A stretch of 64,000 bases of DNA from Cucumis sativus (taxonomy: Eukaryota; Streptophyta; Magnoliopsida; Cucurbitales; Cucurbitaceae), in contig NC_026657.2 in the NCBI RefSeq assembly GCF_000004075.3, forward strand, positions 9,362,001 through 9,426,000, written 5' to 3'. This document shows, one piece after another, positions 61,752 to 64,000 of the stretch; the stretch's first letter is position 1; each line of letters starts with the position of its first letter. The position numbers and the translations under genes were made by a program. The notes beneath the pieces are model-generated. The model made no database searches. It was given only the letters and a program-made list of their open reading frames with translations, and had not been told where the DNA came from.

Positions 61752-63096
61752 TTTATTTAATTTTTAACACCTTTTAAATAACTAGAGTAGACTTTCTCTC
61801 TTTCTTTCATCCATCCATCCGTCCATTTTTGCTTCACCAGCATGTAAGTATTTATCTCAACACATTTCCTGATTGTTCTTCAAAACAATTAGTTCCAAAA
61901 TGGAACCACAATTTGCAAGGACTACTGTATACTCCTTTTTTTTATATATATATTTTCAACTCAATGTCGATTATCTACTTATTCTTCATTGGTCAAAAGT
62001 TAAAAGTGGATTGAGGTGACAGTTGGAAAAAATAGAGGAGACAATAGAAACTGTACGAGTAGGAAAGAAAATGTCTTTATAAATAGTAGGTATTGAAAGT
62101 GGTCAGTTGTAATTGTAAATAGAGTGAGAGCATCAACAAATGCAGGTGATAGTAGATTTAGCATTTATCTTAGTCTTCTTCTTTCATTAGCAGAAGCCCA
62201 GTCCCTATTGCAGCAGTTCACATTGAGAAAATAGTGTAGATTTCTCAGCTGTCTAATAGGAAATAGAATGCATCCTTTGAACAAACTTATTTAGAAACGA
62301 TGCATCATTTCCAGTATGATAAACAGATCAAAATTGAGATAGATAATACATTACATGAGCAGATTAGTTGAGTCATTTTGAAAATTTATTTTTGTTCTGT
62401 TAGTAATTAGATTTGACTTTGTAATTTTAGTTGGACAGTCCACAGCCAAGAATGGAGAATATTCTCCCAATTTTCATGCTGAACAGTTTCTTTGGTATCA
62501 TATAAACTATCGGTCAACAGTAGACCTGCTTTGAAAGCTAAAACAAATCTCAATGAACCATTTAATTTGTGTGGAATACCAAGGTTTTCCATACCAGATG
62601 ACACTTGGAAATAGCAAACAGATAATACTTTCGAACAAGTTTCCTACTATATTTAGTTGATAAGGAAATTTGCTTAAGTGGGCAACCATCATGTCTTTAT
62701 CTCATTTTGTTTATGCCATTTATTATGTTATTAGCTACTAGGGAGTAAGAAATATATTGCTCAGGATAATTATATAAATAGATAAATCATCTAATAGTCC
62801 ACCAAAAATATCACTATAAGCCAATTTGGAAAGATGTAAAAAAACGGAAAGAAAAGAAAGAAAGATTAAAATGGATCCAAGCATGATTGGAAAATTGGAA
62901 TTGAAAAAAAATGTGTAGTTTGTTATGATCAAATTTACATCCCCTGTGTCTGTGTCTGTGCTTTCAAAACTAAGAATGAAGTGGTGAGAAAACAAAAATT
63001 AGAGAGCAAATGAAAAGGAGTAAAGATGACTTGTTACAAAAAAAAAAAAAAAAAAAAAAAAGCGACCATTTGATATTGGCTGTACAAGTAATGGTT
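61752..63096. other. Intergenic region between convergent bHLH and CASPL5 genes
   Basis: 3' flanks of the two convergent genes; nothing coding recognised. It includes a CCATCCATCC(G)TCCAT run near 61810 in the bHLH 3' UTR and, next to the CASPL5 stop, a 24-base poly-A. Confidence 0.6.
63038..63061. repeat. 24-nt poly-A tract
   Basis: Uninterrupted A run, read as poly-T in the CASPL5 3' UTR, 36 bases past its stop codon. Confidence 0.9.
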
Positions 63097-63508
63097 TTAA
63101 CTGGAAGCCAATATCCAAACCATAATAAGAGAAGAAGTAGCAATAGTAATCCAGCTGAGGAATGCCAAGGCGACTGAGAGTTGGTATTTTTGGCATTCCC
63201 CTATAAAATTACAGCTTTTCAAGTCGTTAAAGTACAATATTGCAACTCCACTTGAAGAAGAAGCTGCTGCCAGTGTCAATGTTGCTGTAATCTGCAACAT
63301 AGATACATGAAACTTTTAATTCTCTGACACCACCATACAAGAAACGAAGATGGTTAAAAGTTCCATGGGACTCACCCAATCCCCCACGACGAAGAGGCTA
63401 ACAAGTACCGTGCTCTGGAGGGCTTTGTTTCTCACCAACGCGTAGGCATCGATTAATGCTAGCATAAAACTCCAGGTGATTTGTAACCCCAATGAAGCAA
63501 TCAGGTAG
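63097..63508 (-). CDS. CASP-like membrane protein (CASPL5 type), C-terminal exons; 5' end beyond window
   Basis: Four-helix MARVEL-like plasma-membrane protein related to the Casparian strip membrane domain proteins (formerly UPF0497). Two coding exons are visible: 63376-63508 (starting with the last base of a split codon) and 63097-63291, joined phase 0 over an 84-bp GT-AG intron. They encode YLIASLGLQITWSFMLALIDAYALV (helix 2), LVSLFVVGDWITATLTLAAASSSSGVAILY (helix 3), a loop with Cys in KSCNFIGECQKYQ, and LSVALAFLSWITIATSSLIMVW (helix 4), ending ILASS. The GDW and AAASSSSGV motifs are typical of CASPL5. The 5' exons lie past position 64000. The gene is convergent with the bHLH gene; in Arabidopsis At3g23200 sits next to bHLH34. 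Confidence 0.9.
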
Positions 63509-64000
63509 CTGCACAAAGAATAAATGATAAGAACACATCAAACAAGTTTGAACTAGTGCTTCCAACTCTATTGGCTCCATCACATAAATGTATGAATTTA
63601 ATGAACTAGAAGCGCTATAGTTATGACAAAGGCCATTGCAGACAAGATGAACTACTCATATTGCAGATTAATTTTAAAAAATATGGAGATGGATATTTTT
63701 GGTCACTGTCAGCAATCAAGGACAACCCAAATTGCTGAAAAAGGGTCATATTCAGTAATTATGGCAGGGAAAACGTAAACAAAACAACGATTTAGACTAT
63801 GTTGAAATTAGAGGCAATTTCATTTCTCCTGATCAATCAGATTGTATGTAAGTACATCATCCTTTCATATTTGCTCTTAGAATTTGCAAGGAAACAAGAT
63901 TGCTATACTTTGACCACTTGGACCGTACAAACAAACAATCAGACTGCTAGCTCACAAGAAATGGTTCAGAATTGATCATAAGACAAACCAAACAACTTAG
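63509..64000 (-). other. Intron of the CASPL5 gene
   Basis: Upstream of the TTTGTGCAG|C acceptor at 63509-63510 no exon of the family (helix 1 region) was found up to the window end. The stretch is most likely intron, with the first exons beyond it. Confidence 0.5.

Noticed and set aside
1-64000. tRNA, rRNA, CRISPR, bacterial or viral insertions, and intact LTR retrotransposons
   Set aside because: Looked for cloverleaf-like tRNA cores, regular spaced repeats, primer-binding sites and polymerase motifs; none could be supported by reading the sequence.

Overview
This window looks like nuclear DNA of a eudicot plant, possibly a cucurbit, although the species is a guess. The genes have introns with plant-type splice sites. 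The intergenic DNA is very AT-rich, with many poly-A/T and microsatellite tracts. All the recognisable proteins belong to plant or general eukaryotic families. No bacterial, organellar or viral segment was recognised.

Layout. Positions 1-14,000 hold two PHT1-type high-affinity phosphate/H+ symporter genes in the same orientation (minus). The first is cut by the window start; the second is complete with one intron. Each has a P1BS (phosphate starvation) element about 50-60 bp upstream of a TATA-like box. Positions 18,558-21,130 hold a type-1 Ser/Thr protein phosphatase catalytic subunit (TOPP-like, minus, four coding exons). Positions 24,500-45,800 hold three single-exon group-IXc ERF transcription factors: an ERF1-like gene (minus) and two small ERF95/96/98-like genes (plus, then minus). 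They are separated by long AT-rich spacers. Positions 52,900-64,000 are gene-dense: an ATL-type RING-H2 E3 ligase (plus, intronless), the beta subunit of electron transfer flavoprotein (plus, five exons), a subgroup-IVc bHLH iron regulator of the bHLH34/104 type (plus, five exons, two GC-AG introns), and the 3' part of a CASP-like (CASPL5) membrane protein gene (minus, running off the window end).

Context. From memory, the gene order matches two Arabidopsis segments interleaved: At5g43350-At5g43430 (PHT1 cluster, TOPP6, ERF96, ATL16, ETF-beta) and At3g23200-At3g23240 (CASPL5, bHLH34, ERF95, ERF98, ERF1). The window therefore resembles an unfractionated version of a block that was duplicated and then partly lost from each copy in Arabidopsis. 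Functionally it combines nutrient genes (phosphate uptake, iron regulation), ethylene/jasmonate defence regulators, a ubiquitin ligase and mitochondrial amino-acid catabolism.

Non-genic points of interest are an 18-bp perfect inverted repeat (8973-9077), an orphan promoter-like island rich in W-box and ABRE motifs (47.8-48.1 kb), a CACTA-like transposon terminus (to 52,089), site II (TGGGCY) clusters with no obvious gene, and several short tandem duplications. Exon boundaries were set by eye from reading frame, GT/GC-AG signals and family conservation. They have not been checked against transcripts.
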